64,000 nt of DNA, from contig NC_081842.1 of NCBI RefSeq assembly GCF_963259705.1, positions 63,252,787 to 63,316,786 of the forward strand, given 5' to 3'. A program made the translations under genes and the position numbers. Under the pieces are notes generated by a model that saw only the letters and a program-made list of their open reading frames with translations, was not told the DNA's origin and did not search any database. This DNA comes from Myotis daubentonii. Lineage: Eukaryota > Chordata > Mammalia > Chiroptera > Vespertilionidae. How positions within the stretch are numbered: the stretch's first letter is position 1; every line of letters begins with the position of its first letter. Positions 45,129 to 57,660 of this stretch are shown here, in pieces.

Positions 45129-46911
45129 CTTATTCTTGGTTCCAAGCCAGCCTGTTTGCAGTTATACATTTTCTTGACTTTTGTCATTTTACTCAAACTT
45201 GTTAATTAGAATGTCAATAAACCATTACACATCCTTTGTTTTATTTGGGTTTTACAATCTGGCAGAGAAGATATTAATTATTAAAATATAAACTCTGTTG
45301 CTAGTTCAAGTATACTAATGGTGCTGCTTTGGTTCTCTTGATGCTTTTTCTAAGAAGATAAATCATATTAAAAAATTACATTAGACCAAGAAAGCTTAAC
45401 TTTTTTTTGCAAAGATGCATCTGTTAAAAGGTGTAGATAAGCAAACAGAGTTGGGGTAAATAATACTTAACTTGTCTCTGATAGCTAGACCTTAACTTGT
45501 TTGAGGGCAGTTTGCTGAGTTTTTTCCTATAAAAAAAGAGTCAGGATTTTTTTTTAGTCTGTAAGATGTACTCAGTAGCAAGGATGGTAGCTTTTATCTT
45601 GGAGTTTATACTATAGAAAGCCTTATTCTCATTTATATAACCATTGCTTCTTAGATACACATTTTTGAAAATATTTTATTTCAACTAATATAAACTTATA
45701 AGGGCAGCATGAGTAATCACATATAGTTATTCACACTTAAAAATTCTTAATTCCTGGACATTCACCACAGTAACAGATACCACATTCCAACATTGTTAAA
45801 AAATAATTTATTTTGACATAAATATGCCTCTATATTATTTGTTGTGCATTAGGAATTGTATTGAACCCCAATACATATAACTTGTTAATTACTATTTTAA
45901 GGGCTGAGTTTCTAAAGAAATAAATTGAAGTTGGGATTATATATCCTCCTTATGCACATGTAATTAGAGAATTTTCCATATTTATAGTGGAAGATTTCAA
46001 ATCATAGGTTCTTACCTTTTCAAACATATTTCAAAGATCAAAGGTCTTTTTTTATTTCCCGAAAATCTGCCTGTGTTTCTTAAGAAATATATAGTTTACT
46101 GGTGCCTTTCTATTCTCTATTGTTAGTTATATGGTCTCAAAGATATGTTTGAATTATTAGATATCTTTTACTTTATAAATATATTGTTTATATTATTTTG
46201 AAAATACTATTAAAATAATAGTTTTACCTTCTAATACATAATCATTTTTTTGTATTATCTAGTTCTATAGCTGCCTGGTCAATTTTGAAGCAGTTATAAA
46301 TGTGTATCAGTGTATGTATGAAGCTAAAATTATTATTAATGACAATGAATAAATTCCTATAGCCACTATGATAATCTGGGTCCAAACTGTTGCTCAGCTT
46401 ACCCTAACAGGCATGACTAGGTGTTTCACAAATGGTTATTTTGGATGATGCCGAAAGACAAGAAAGGCATTAAAATTCTATTAGAGGTAAGTAGTATGGT
46501 CCCTTTGTAAGCCTTTATTGGAATTGACAGGAGTTAGGATTCAGGTCCACCTATTGACCTAAGCTGGATGCTCCTTAATGACATTCCAATCACAGTAACA
46601 ATAAGAGTAAAGGGCACCGACCTCTATTGTCAGTTCCAATGGAGACACTACTAACTGGGACATGTATCAGCCTTCTCTTTTAATATTCATCCCAATTGAT
46701 GTAGTATATTATAGTTCTCAAAACCTAGGCTGCTAATGTGTTGATCACAACTCCTCTGGGAATTGGTGTTTCACAGGCAATTCTCAATTATTCAACTTGA
46801 TGGAGAAAATATATCAGTGCAAAGGACAACATGTTAAAAATCCTTACATAGCATTATATTTTTCTCATGTCTTCCCTCTCTCTTCCTTCATCTGATTGCT
46901 GTCATTTCCAG
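45129..46911. other. AT-rich non-genic stretch (probable intron upstream of the exon)
   Basis: No further exon was found. A GTAAGT at about 46489 was tested as a donor, but all three frames upstream of it are closed. Confidence 0.4.
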
Positions 46912-47094
46912 GAAGAGCTTGCAGTCAAACTGATAAAACCAATTTCCAAGAAACTAGAGCAGAGATTGGAAATGAAGTTTAAGGAGCCCAGTGGCCCAGT
47001 CCTAGTCTCACTACTGAAACAGCTTTTGGAAAAACACACAACTCACTTGAGCCTCAGATTTAATATTGACAAAATGGGTAAAATCACTTCCCAG
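46912..47094 (+). CDS. Candidate internal coding exon of an unidentified host gene (61 codons, phase 0-0)
   Basis: A 183-bp open segment between a strong acceptor (pyrimidine-rich 'cttccctctctcttcc' ... 'tgtcatttccag' at 46871-46911) and a consensus donor (CCAG|GTGAGT, cut after 47094). It begins and ends on codon boundaries. The encoded 61 residues begin EELAVKLIKPISKKLEQRLE, include PSGPVLVSLLKQLLEK and end RFNIDKMGKITSQ: charged, probably helical, with no membrane segment. I do not recognise the family. It does not resemble any transposon in the window and has no stop, frameshift or repeat character, so it is the best host-gene signal here. The upstream ATG at 46867 lies in the pyrimidine tract and is not the likely start. 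The other exons must lie outside the window or be too short to see, except possibly the 58.2-kb candidate. Confidence 0.65.
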
Positions 47095-47394
47095 GTGAGT
47101 TTCAGTGGTATGTTGGAATAGTAAATAGTACATTGGTAAGTATATTACAAGTACATAAATCAAACTCTTAAATAATGCCAGGCACCGTAAAGACTTTGTT
47201 TCAGGATAAAATAAATCAAGTATATTATTTTATGTCTTCTTTAATCATCATGCATTTTTGATGAGTGGGATTCTCTATAAATAAAAAAGAATTAGTTGAG
47301 ATCATCTTAAATTTTATTATCTATGGTCTCTGGATTCAATCTTTCCTGCCTTCCATTCTAGAATCTTCTTGGGAGTCCATCTATCAGGGTACTA
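47095..47394. other. Intron-like stretch after the candidate exon
   Basis: Starts with the GTGAGT donor at 47095; otherwise featureless AT-rich sequence. Confidence 0.45.
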
Positions 47395-47545
47395 TTGCAG
47401 AAAAAACATTGAGTTAGCATATTTATGATCTGGGTTCTGATGACACTTTAGTCATTAATTAGCTATATGATCTTTGATATATGTTTCTATTTCTTTCAAT
47501 CTCAGTTTCTCCATTTATGTAATCTGGCAGTTGGTTCAAATGTAG
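47395..47545 (+). repeat. MIR-like fragment
   Basis: 'gatctgggttctgatgacac', 'attaattagctatatgatct', 'caatctcagtttctccattt' follow the MIR core in plus direction. Confidence 0.65.
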
Positions 47546-48961
47546 CTCTGGCATATTCAACACAACAACTTATTTAATTATTTATGCTCATGGGTTTATT
47601 TGGAAATATGTTAACATATCAAATTATAGTAAATAATTTATTTTCCTGTTTTTATTGATCAGGAATTTCTCTTTATTGAATATGTATTAAGAACAGTGAA
47701 AAACATAGGCAGGAACATGCACACAAAAGTTAGTTATTCAATGAGATGGTTGCTATTTTGGTGACTTTGTAGGACCATATGAAAATAAATGCTTAGTTTC
47801 TATTAGCCTTTTAAAATATTGGATATAGATCCCTGATCCTCTTTACTACTCAAGTAGACCCTTGAAGAGACACATATTAGTGAGTACTCTGAATCACTGG
47901 CCTGGACTATCTTTAAGGTCTCTTCCAGTTCAAATACCCCATGGTTCTAAGTGTCCAACTTCAGCCATCCACCATTTATTTTTTGGCTTCTGGGCTCATT
48001 TTTATTACCCTTTGAATAAACAGAGGTTGTCATTTAGATGTCCTGACCTAGGCTTCGTAAATTTAGAAATCTTCCCATTTGGTAGCTAACTGTTCCTGTG
48101 TACTTTGGAATCACAGACTAATTCATCCAGTTTATAATAATAAAAGATACTGAGGCAGATAGTGAAATTAGTTAAATGGAAATAAATATAAACCAAGCCC
48201 CAAGATACTTTCTATTACCAATATTACCATCATTAGTAAACATCCCTGAAAAATAAAAATTAGAAATAAATGTTTAAACTGAAGTCTCCCTTGCAAGGCA
48301 GTAGAGGAAACCAAGCATTCAAAAGGTGTCATTTTCACTTTTATGTAAACTGTCTTAGCTTTGAGAGAGTGGTACTCTTTTTTTCAGTTTCAGGCCCAAG
48401 AAGTGCTATAGGCCTCACCACTTATCTGCCTTTATTCTTCATCACACACTGAATTCTTAGGCCAAACTATATTTCCTATTATTCCTAAAGGCTTTCTTGC
48501 CTCAGTGTCTTTTCTCACACTATTTCGTACACCTAGACATAATCACGTGTTCAGAATTTAACACACACTTCAAGGTTCTCCCAAAAAAAGTTCCCCCATG
48601 AAACCCTACTTTTCTTCCACAACACTATACTGTACCATATTGTACTGCGTCTTAATCTCATAGCACTTTCTTATAATTCTCCCTTACTCATACCAGTTGA
48701 CATTTCACTTATACTCTCTGCATGTGTGTTGCCATGTCTTTCTCCTACCAGGTTCCTTTCTCCTCTAGCATGAAAGCTACATCATATTCATCTTCAGATT
48801 CTTCTAGTTTCTTGTGCTATGAGTCACAAAACTAATATATTTGTTGAGTAACTGCATGAATGCTGTTAAATCAAAAGGTTTAGGAGTTAACTGATTATGG
48901 TCAGAATGGGTTAGAAAGCAATCACTCCAGAACTGTGGATACTCATTTTTTGTCTTATTGA
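47546..48961. other. Non-genic, intron-like stretch
   Basis: No recent element or exon recognised. 48480-48860 has an L2-like ring ('ctcctaccaggttcctttct', 'tagcatgaaagctacatcat'). Confidence 0.35.
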
Positions 48962-49384
48962 CTAGAGGCCCAGTGCACAGAAATTCAAGCACTAAGGGGT
49001 GGGGGGATGGGCCCTCAGACCTGCCTGCCCCCTCTCACAGTCTGGGAGCCCTCAGAGGATGTCCTACTGATGGCTTAGGCCCACTCCATGCACAGTCTGG
49101 CCTCCCTCTGTGGGAGGCGGGAGGTGAGAGGCTACCAGCTGATCAGGGGAAGGCACTGCTCACATCACCCCCTCGCTGCTGCTGCCTCTGGCCTCCCTCT
49201 GCAGGAGGTGACCTGGCCTATCAGGGAAAGCGACGTCCCCATCATGCCTCTGCTGCAGCCACTGCTAACCTCCGTGGCTTGCCTGAGCCTCAGGCAGCCG
49301 CTGTGGCTTTGTCCTGAAAGTACGTCCAGAAGGATGTCTGGAAGATGGCCACTCTAATTAGCATATTGCCCTTTCATTAGTATC
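48962..49384 (-). mobile_element. Non-autonomous HeliBat-type Helitron
   Basis: Left end CTAGAGGCCCAGTGCACAGA preceded by A; right end 'taattagcatattgcccttt' followed by a diverged terminus near 49384. GC-rich centre with the 'gtctgggagccctcagagga' block also present in the 16.0-kb copy. The frames of 119 and 89 codons inside have no known domain. Confidence 0.88.
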
Positions 49385-50219
49385 TTAATGATAATTAAAG
49401 AAGACCCATCATTTCCCCTTCCTGTTAATTTTATTCCCCATTTGGACAGTTTTGTCAATAAGAATTTGCCAGTGAAGTAACAGAGCAAATTTGAGAAATG
49501 GAGAGAAAAAAACTACCAGACTTACAGCACTTGGAAAAAAAGCTGTATTTATCCTCGAGTTACCTTTTTTACTTGCCAATTTGGTTTAAGAAAAAGTCTT
49601 TTCTATCCATTCTGTACTAACACATCACATTATGTCCTTTGTAACTGAAAGGGGAAGGAAGGGAAATAGATAGTTCACACTTAAGATAGTTTTAGATATG
49701 CAGTGAAATATTCACAGTTATACTATAGGCCGTAAAGATAATGCCAAGCACATAAGCCGCTGAAAGGCCATGTTGGATAGTCTATTCTGACATTTTTTTT
49801 CTATTTGAACCATTTCCAGTTTTCCCTTCTTTTTATGATTAGAAAGTATGATTGAAAATCATATAAGCATAGTTTTAAAATCATCTTATAGAGGTAATTA
49901 AAAGTTACACAAATACAATATCTCATTTAGAAAAGTAATAAAATCAATCAATCAATTTTTTGGATCACTGAGGTCTGAGGAAAAGGGGACAATAAAAATT
50001 TCATTTCATTATCAGTCTGGGAATAGCTCCTCTATAAGTTATTAAGGGAATATTATTTTTATCACCATGCTTTTCTACAATCATTTGATATTGGCCTGGT
50101 GCTCAAGAAAATGCTCTACAATTTTTAGAAAGCCAGAGAAATCAGTACTAACCACTCTTGCTACTGTTTTTGCTGTTCATATTGTACTGCTCTTCCCTCA
50201 ATTGCTTTTGTTTTGACTT
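49385..50219. other. Non-genic, intron-like stretch
   Basis: No feature recognised. Confidence 0.35.
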
Positions 50220-50221
50220 AG

Positions 50222-50465
50222 CATGATCACCACTATTAGGCATAGTAGTGGCTGGAAGTATGGGTTTTGGAGTTAGACCACCGAGGTTCATTTTTACCAA
50301 TACAGGTTGCTGGCAATAGTCATTTCACCTCTTTAAACGTGAGGGTTCCCCTCTGTGATATGCAGCAGGTAATAGCATCTGCCTCATATGGATGCTTTGA
50401 GAATTAAGTGAGATGATGTATGTATCCATAGGAGTTGGCAAGTCATCACTACCTCAATAAGCTAC
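50222..50465 (+). repeat. MIR SINE
   Basis: 'gcatagtagtggctggaagt', 'tttggagttagaccaccgag', 'catttcacctctttaaacgt', 'catctgcctcatatggatgc' and 'gagaattaagtgagatgatg' are the MIR plan in plus direction, unusually complete. Confidence 0.8.
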
Positions 50466-50879
50466 AGTTACTCACACCAGTTTTCCCCTTCACTCATTTC
50501 CTACCACCTGCATCTATATTTGTTAGTGCCCACAAATACTTGTGACAAGCATTTCATCTCATTCTTCCTGATTTGGATGTTTAAGTAATACAGGCTTGGC
50601 AGGCTCTCTCATGCTCATCTCCTATCTAGTCAGTTCCTAGTCTATCCCTCCTTTTTTTCACTATTTTAAATTTTATTGGGGTGACATTAGTCTACATGAA
50701 CATGTAGGTTACATGTGTGGATTACTAATTTTCAAAATCTGTATATAGGACCATGTGCCCACCACCCAAAGTCAAATCTTCTCCTGGCACCTCATATTAG
50801 AACCCCTTCCTTTCCCCACCCGCCTCCCTCTGGCAATCACCACACTGCTGTTTGTATACATAAGTTTCAGTCTTATATT

Positions 50880-52745
50880 CCACATATGAGTTAAGTCATA
50901 TAGTTCTTAGCTTTCTCTGTTTGACTTATTTCACTTCGCATAATGTTCTCAGGGTCCATCCATGTTGTTGTAAATGACACTATTTCATCTTTTCGTATGG
51001 CCGTGTAGTACTCCATTGTGTATATATACCACATCTTCTTTATTCAGTCCTCTATCGTAGGACACTTTGGCTGTTTCCAACTATTGGCTACAGAGAATAA
51101 TGCTGCAATAGGGGTACGCATATTTTCATGTATAAATTATTTTGAGTTTCCGGGTATATACCCAGGAGTGGGATTGTTGGGTTGTATGGTAGCTCTATTT
51201 TTAATTTTTTGAGGAATTGCCAGACTGCTTTCCATAGTGGTTGTACCAGTCTATATTCCCACTAGCAGTGAATGAGGGTTCCCTTTTTTCCGCAACCTCT
51301 CCAACACTTGTTGCTTGTCTTGTTGGCAATGGCCACTCTGACTGGTGTAAGGTGGTATCTCATTGCAGTTTTAATTTGCATTTCCCTGATTGCCAGTGAG
51401 GTTGAACATCTTTTCATTTATCTACTGGTTGTATGTATGTCTTCTTGGGAGAGGTGTATTTTCAGGTCCTCTGCCCACTTTTTGATTGGATTGTTTATTT
51501 GTTTGGTGTTGAGTTTTATGAGATCTTTATAAATTTTGGAAATTAAATCTTTTTCAGAGCTTCTGTTTGCAAATATCATCTCCCATCTGGTTGTATGCCT
51601 GTTTGTTTTGTTGTCCGTTTCTTTTGCTGTGCAGAAGCTCTTCAGTTGGATATAGCCCCATTCATTTATTTTTGCCTTTACCTCCCTTGCCTTTGGGGTC
51701 AAATCCATAAAATGTTTTCTATCATCCAGGTGCACAAGTTTGGTACATATATTTTTTTCTATGTGACTTATAGTTTTGGGTTTTATGTCTAAGTCTTTGA
51801 TCCATTTTGAATTAATTTTTGTACATGGGGACAAACTGCAATCCAGTTTCATTCGTTTGCATGTGGCTTTCCAATTTTCCCAGCACCATTTATTGAAGAA
51901 ACTATCTTTACTCCAATGTGCATGCCTCCTCTGTCGAAAATTATCTGTCCATATATGTGTGGTTTTATAGCTGGGCTCACTATTCTGTTCCATTGATCTG
52001 TGTGTCTGTTTCTCTGCCAATACCATGCTGTTTTGATTATTGTAGTTCTGTAGTATATTTAGAAGTCAGGTAGAGTGATACCTCCAATCTTGTTCTTTTA
52101 TTTTTCGGGATTGCTTTGGCTATTATGGGTCTTTTGTGGTTCCATACAAACCTGATGATTTCTCATTCTATTTCTTTAAAAAATGACATTGGGATTTTGA
52201 TGGGGATTGCATTAAATCTATGTATTGCTTTGCATAAAATGGCCATTTTAACTATGTTGATTCTTCCAATCCATGAACACAGGATATTTTTCCATTTTGT
52301 TGTGCTTTTTTTCAATCTCTTTTAATAATGTTTTGTAATTTTTAGTATATAGGTCTTTCACACTCTTTGTTAAATTTATTCCTAGGTATTTTATTATTTT
52401 GGTTGTGATTGCTTTGGTTGTGGTTGCAAAATAAATTGTTTTCTCCATTTCTTTTTTGAAGTTTTGTTGTTGGTATATAGGAAGGCAATGAAATTTTGTA
52501 CATTGATTTTTGTATCCTGCAACCTGACTATATGTTTTTATTGTTTCCAGTAGTTTAATGGTAGAATCATTAGGGATTTCTATATACAGCATCATGTCAA
52601 CTGCAAAAAGTGACAGTTTGACTTCTTCCTTCCCTATTTGGATGTCTTGTATTTCTTTCTCTTGCCTTATTACTCTGGCTAGTACTTCCAGTACTATGTT
52701 GAATAAGAGTGGTGAGAGAGGACATCCTCAACTTAATATGGTCTA
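50880..52745 (-). pseudogene. L1 ORF2 remnant: reverse transcriptase (partial) and C-terminus
   Basis: Minus-strand reading gives GCPLSPLLFNIVLE (about 52730-52690), then the catalytic motif region at 52596-52607 reading FAVD where L1 has F/YADD, so a catalytic aspartate is lost. Frames 52248-52595 (115 codons) and 51418-52026 (202 codons) are still open and give [39 protein letters not shown] L1 landmarks. Frame changes lie between them. Non-functional. Confidence 0.9.
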
Positions 52746-53325
52746 TCCTTGAGAATGTTCCATGTGCACTAGAGAAGAATGTATAGTCAGATGTTCTGGG
52801 ATGAAATGTTCTGAAATGTCAATTATACCCACTTGGTCTAGCATTTCTTTTAAGGCTAATATTTCTTTATTGATTTTTTGTTTGGTTGATCTGTCTAGAA
52901 CTGTCAAAGGAGCATTAAGTTCTCCAACTATAATGGTGTTTTGATCTGTTTCTCCCTTTAGCTCTGTGAGTATCTATTTAATATATTTCGGTGCTCCCAG
53001 GTTGGGCGCATATATATTAAGAAGTGTTATGTTTTCTTGTTGTAGTGTTCCCTTTATCATTAGTGTCCATCTTTCTCTCTTGTTATCTTGAGATTTATTT
53101 TATCAGATATAAGTATGGCTACACCTGCTTTTTTGTGGATGTTATTTATTTGGAGAATCATTTTCCACCTTTTTACTTTGAATCTACCTTTGTCTCTGCT
53201 GTTTAGATGTGTCTTTTCTAGGCAGCATATGGTTGGGTTTTGTTTTTTGATCCACTCTGCTACTCAGTGCCTCTTTACTGGTGAATTTAGACCATTTACA
53301 TTTAGGGTAATATTTCATGTATGAG
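52746..53325 (-). pseudogene. L1 ORF2 remnant: endonuclease domain
   Basis: Minus-strand reading shows ITLNVNGLNSPVKRH near 53320, AEWIKKQNPTICCLEKTHL, KKAGVAILISDK, NIYAPNLGAPKYIK, a VGELNAPL segment where VGDFN is usual, and FFSSAHGTFSRID at the end. This is the apurinic-type endonuclease order. It carries several stops, and the sequence breaks right after SRID. Confidence 0.88.
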
Positions 53326-53682
53326 GATTTCCTATAGTCATTCTATCTTTTGTTTTCTAGTAACTCTGTGCCTCCATTGGTCCTTTTCCTTTATGCTTCT
53401 ATCCATTTTTTTGTTTGTTTGTTTGGTAGTATTCCATGCAGCTTTCCTCTGTTTCCTCTTTTTTTAAGCTATATATCTTGTTTGGGGAATTTGTGTGTGT
53501 GTTTGCCATTAGTTTTATAAAAAGTGAAGTTGCATATATACCATAGTGTTTTCCCTTTTAAGTACATTTTATCTTCATCCTCCTTTGCCTGTCCATACCT
53601 GTCTCTCTTCCCCTTGTATGTTTTTATTATCACAAATTATCCCTGTTTATGCTGCAAATTTTTGGCAATCCTGCTGGTAGTG

Positions 53683-54201
53683 TTATGACCGTATATTCTT
53701 TGTTTCAGGTAGAATAACCCCCTTGAGTATTTCCTGCAATGGAGGTTTTCTAGTGATAAAAATCCCTCAGTTTATGTATGTCTGGGAATGTTGTTATTTC
53801 TCCTCCATATTTAAAGAATATTTTGCTGGATATAATGTACGTGGCTGGTAATTTCTTTCTTTCAGGTGTTTGAATATTTGGTTCCACTCTCTTCTTGCTT
53901 GTAGAATTTCTGCTGAGAAGTTGGGTGAAATTCTAATGGGTTTTCCTTTATAAGTCACTTCCTTTTTTTCCCTGGACACTTGGAGGATTTTTTCTTTGTC
54001 ACTAATTTTTGACAGCTTATTACCAAGTGCTTTGGAGAGGGTCTCTTTGTATTGAGGTAACTATGTGTTCTGTTTGATTCTTAGATTCAAGGATCTAGTT
54101 CTTTCCATAGATTTGGAACATTCTTACCTACTGTTGGTTTTAATAGACTCTCCATTCCATACTCTATCTCTTCCTCCTCCACTATGCCTATGATTCTGAT
54201 G

Positions 54202-54236
<35 letters not shown>

Positions 54237-54700
54237 TCTTTTATGGAGTCAGAGAGGTCTCGTAAGGCTATTTTGTATTTCTTTATTCTCAGGTCTTTCT
54301 CTTCTTCCCTCTGCATCATTTCTTGAATCCTGTCTTCAATATCACTAGTTCTTTCCTCTAAATGGATGGTTCTGTTTTCTATGCTCACTTGTTCACTCTT
54401 AATTACTCTAATTTCTTGTTTCATTTCCAGGATCTCTGCTATATTCTTTTTTAATAATTTGATTTCTTTGGAGAAATACTCATTTTGTTCATTGATTTGT
54501 TCTCTGAGTGAGCTGAATGACCTGTCAGTATTTTCTCACATCTCATTTAGTATTTTCAGAACTGCAATCTTGAAGTTTCTATTATTCAACTCGTGTAATT
54601 CTGTTTATTCTAGCCTGTTTTATGGGGATTTTTAATTTTCTTTCTGGTCATCGTTGTGGTGGTTGTTCATGGAGTTCCTTGTTCTCCTTTCGTTTCCCAT
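53683..54700 (-). pseudogene. L1 ORF1 remnant
   Basis: Probable ATG at 54700, end at 53683. Open pieces at 54230-54424 (coiled-coil, heptad-like IENRTIHLEERTSDIEDRIQ) and 53794-53979 (VTYKGKPIRISPNFS, LQARREWNQIFK, TLYPAKYSL), collinear with the intact HAL1 ORF1 at 13189. A (TTTA)n expansion at 54202-54237 and stops interrupt the frame. Confidence 0.88.
54202..54237. repeat. (TTTA)n microsatellite inside L1 ORF1 remnant
   Basis: Nine TTTA units inserted in the ORF1 region. Confidence 0.95.
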
Positions 54701-55534
54701 TTATCTCTGAGAAGATCTTTCTACTCTGTTCCAGAAGATGGTGCTCAATTGCAAGATTTTTTTTTCCTCTGTGGCCTCACAGATTTTAGCTTCTGAGGCT
54801 TCCAGAGTGCTGTACTGCCCAAGCTGCTTGGGGGTGAGGTTTGTTTTTCTCTCACAGTAACGGCAGTTCCTGACCTCCAAGGGTCTAGCCCAAGCACCCC
54901 TCCTGGGGTTAGTCACAGAGGGAAACTGCGGTTCTACTGCAACAGCTCTTGGCCTACAGACAATACACTCCTGGAAACTATCCAAGGGCAATGGGAGGCG
55001 AGACCTGGGAGTCTAATTGGTGGAGGGCTTTGCAATCTACATTCTTTGCCTGAAAGCCAGCAGCCAGGCCTAGCCATGGGGAGCTACTCTGTAGGGAGGG
55101 TGTCTGCTGACTCACAGCTTATGCATGCAACTCAGATCCCACTCAAATGAGCCCCCAGGTTTCAGATACTCTCTCATTATGTGCCCAGCCACACAATGCC
55201 AACACTCCACTGGCTACTCCAACAGTCAGCCACTTGCTGGGTTAGCTCTGTTGGTCCAAACTGGCTGAGGAACATGCCTCCGACCACTGCTATCAATTCC
55301 CAGCTGCGCTTCAGATACACCGTTGAGCTGTAGCCGTGTTTGGCTTCCCTCCCTTCTCTTATCTCCCCACTTATTCCAAGGAGCCCATCTTAGTTGTTCC
55401 AGTGTGCAGGTCTTTTATGCGTGCATCTGTGTTGATCAGGGACTTCTTTGTTGAATTATACGCGGCTATTTTGTTGACATGTTAGGGAGAGAGGATGGAC
55501 ATGCCCTTATGCCACCATTCCTCTGATGTCACTT
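54701..55534 (-). promoter_or_regulatory. L1 5' UTR
   Basis: On the minus strand it starts at 55534 near 'gaggaatggtggcataaggg', the L1-type 5' start, and runs into ORF1. The 96-codon frame at 54701-54991 is leader sequence. Confidence 0.75.
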
Positions 55535-55546
55535 TATCCCTCCTTT

Positions 55547-57421
55547 ATGATGCATCTCTTTGTGTCCATATTTCATTACATTATCTGTTTGGGAATGACT
55601 CCATAATTTATTAAGAGAATGCTTTTGATTTTTTTCTTGCTGTGCTTTTCTATCATTCATTTGAGGCTGGCCTTTTGTACAACAAATAGTTCCCGTGTTA
55701 TACTCTCATTGCCTTTTTAGTTCCTGCTTCTACCCAAATCAGTCTCAATTGTCATCACTTCTTGTGTCAAGAAACATTGCTTTGGCTGCCATCCACAAGG
55801 CTGAAACCAGTTCCACCTAGTCCTGCAATTCCCAAATCAGGACTGATTCATCTTCAGAAAAATTTTTAGTTTTATTTGGAAGGTGATAGCTCGTTGAGAC
55901 TGAGAGTGGGTGAAGCTGAGTACCAGGGAGGAAGTGACAATACATAGAAGGGACATTGAGCAAAAAAGGAGTGAGTGAGAGCCCAGGAGAATGAGAAATA
56001 TATCAATATGAAGAAAAATGCAGGCATTCTCAAGAAAGAACTTGGAGGAGTGATAATCGCAAGGTAGTGATATAGGAGGCTGAAGAATGATAAAATATGA
56101 CAATATTTTAGAAAGCTACTAATAGACAAATATGAAAGCTACACAACATACTCCACAGATGAAAATTAATATGAAGCTAGGTGTAAGCATAAAAGACATG
56201 ATACAGAGGAAGGTAAGGAAATACCAAAATTTTACATTCCCCATCAGTGTTATATGAGTTGCGGAGTCTCCTACAGGGACTCATATGATGTTGAGATGAC
56301 CATGAGAACAATGAGAACACTAGTTCCAAAGGAAGGACTGTTCATTTTTCAGAGTTTCTGTAGTTTAAAAAGCTTAGGACTAAATTACCATATCAAGGAA
56401 ATATCAAGGGGATATAAAGGAAAATTATATGGACTTTTAAAGGAAGGAAGAATATGAATTGATAATCCAAAAATAGCAAATGCTTTATACTCTGCATAAA
56501 ATGGAAGAAGTATTCTGAGGTGTTTCAAAAAAACCAGCTGACACAGTGGACAGCAGAAAAAAAAAAAAAAAACACCTAAAGGAGATTAGTATCATTATTA
56601 TTGTATTATGGTTGTTATCTTCACTGCTGTTGTTACTTTTACAGTTATTGCTATTCAAGAAGGTATCTGGTATTTAGTCATGACTGTTTTAAGCTTTCTG
56701 AAAGTAGATGTCTCCAATTCCTATAGTTATGTCTTAAATTATTTATGATCTCATTAATTTCAATTATTGAGAAAATGTGATAAAATATTTCTCTAAAATG
56801 TGAGTCATTTGTATTTTAAAACCTAGTTTTACAGATTGACCCTGCCCAAAGTTTTTGTCACTAGTTTGATCCATTAACCAGTTGAAACAGAAAGGTAGAC
56901 CTTACTCAGAGCATATTAAGCATGAACAATGCATAAGATCACATTGGGCAGTTCTATACACATTCTGAAAACATGGTAAGGGATCAGAAGGAGAAAGTCA
57001 CTTAGTATGTAGTAATGTGTGGTGACACATTATTTAGACATATAACCAAGAAGCTAGATTGGGCAGCTCTGTTTGTATCTCTTTAACCTTCTATGCCTAT
57101 GTGACCCCATTCAAGATTTCAAAAAATATCATTCGAGGGAACCTACAATTATTTGCTCTATTTTATTTCTAGGTAAGAAAATACCCTGAATTCCTATTTC
57201 CTTTCTATACTTATAACCTTCACTGTATAACCAAAATATAGAAGAAAGAAATTCCTTTTATAGACAGCCAACTCCTAGTTTCTTTTCTGGGAGCATCTTG
57301 TGCCTCCAACTCTACAGAGTTGAAAAGGATCTCTAAGAAAAATCAAATATAGTAAGAAATGCCCCTAAAGTCTCAAGATGTTTCAAAGTTCCAATTTCTA
57401 AATCTTCCTTTTGTAAAAAAA

Positions 57422-57424
<3 letters not shown>
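55547..57424. other. Non-genic, intron-like stretch
   Basis: A-tract of about 19 bases at 56560-56577. Minus frames at 55837-56129 overlap each other in two frames and have no domain. Nothing else recognised. Confidence 0.35.

Positions 57425-57467
<43 letters not shown>
57425..57467. repeat. (AT)n microsatellite
   Basis: About 21 AT units. Confidence 0.97.
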
Positions 57468-57468
<1 letters not shown>

Positions 57469-57602
57469 CCAAAGTCTCTTACAGTTTTGAAACTTTCCAC
57501 ATTTCCTATGGAAATTAATCATGTGCCACTAACAATCAGACGGTAACAATAGATAAGGAGAAATATTCTACTTTTTATTAGACCTTTTTCTGTCTATATT
57601 AT

Positions 57603-57606
<4 letters not shown>

Positions 57607-57659
<53 letters not shown>
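57607..57659. repeat. (GT)n microsatellite
   Basis: About 26 GT units, 140 bp from the AT tract. The 74-codon frame beginning with VCVCVC is its translation. Confidence 0.97.

Positions 57660-57660
<1 letters not shown>

Larger units (their letters stand above)
50643..55546 (-). mobile_element. L1 LINE complete at both ends but internally deleted, 12-bp target duplication
   Basis: The body 50655-55534 (4,880 bp) is flanked by TATCCCTCCTTT at 50643-50654 and 55535-55546. In minus-strand order it holds a 5' UTR (55534 to about 54701), degraded ORF1 (54700-53683), a spacer of about 350 bp, the ORF2 endonuclease part (about 53325-52745), an abrupt junction into the reverse transcriptase 'GCPLSPLLFNIVLE' block, the ORF2 C-terminus to about 50880, a 3' UTR and a T-rich (poly-A) border. 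A full element would exceed 6 kb, so over 1 kb is missing between endonuclease and reverse transcriptase. The element is antisense to the candidate host exons, the orientation tolerated in introns. Confidence 0.93.

Noticed and set aside
44651..45209. Frames of 90, 106 and 100 codons on both strands considered as transposase remnants
   Set aside because: They extend across the borders of a 328-bp MITE and show no hAT transposase motif.
46410..46488. Possible exon before GTAAGT at 46489
   Set aside because: All three frames between the only nearby CAG acceptor and the donor contain stops.
48958..49357. Frames of 119 and 89 codons
   Set aside because: GC-rich Helitron interior; frames overlap and show no domain.
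54202..54237. Regular TTTA repeats checked as a CRISPR-like array
   Set aside because: Simple tetranucleotide repeat without spacers; the window is mammalian nuclear DNA.
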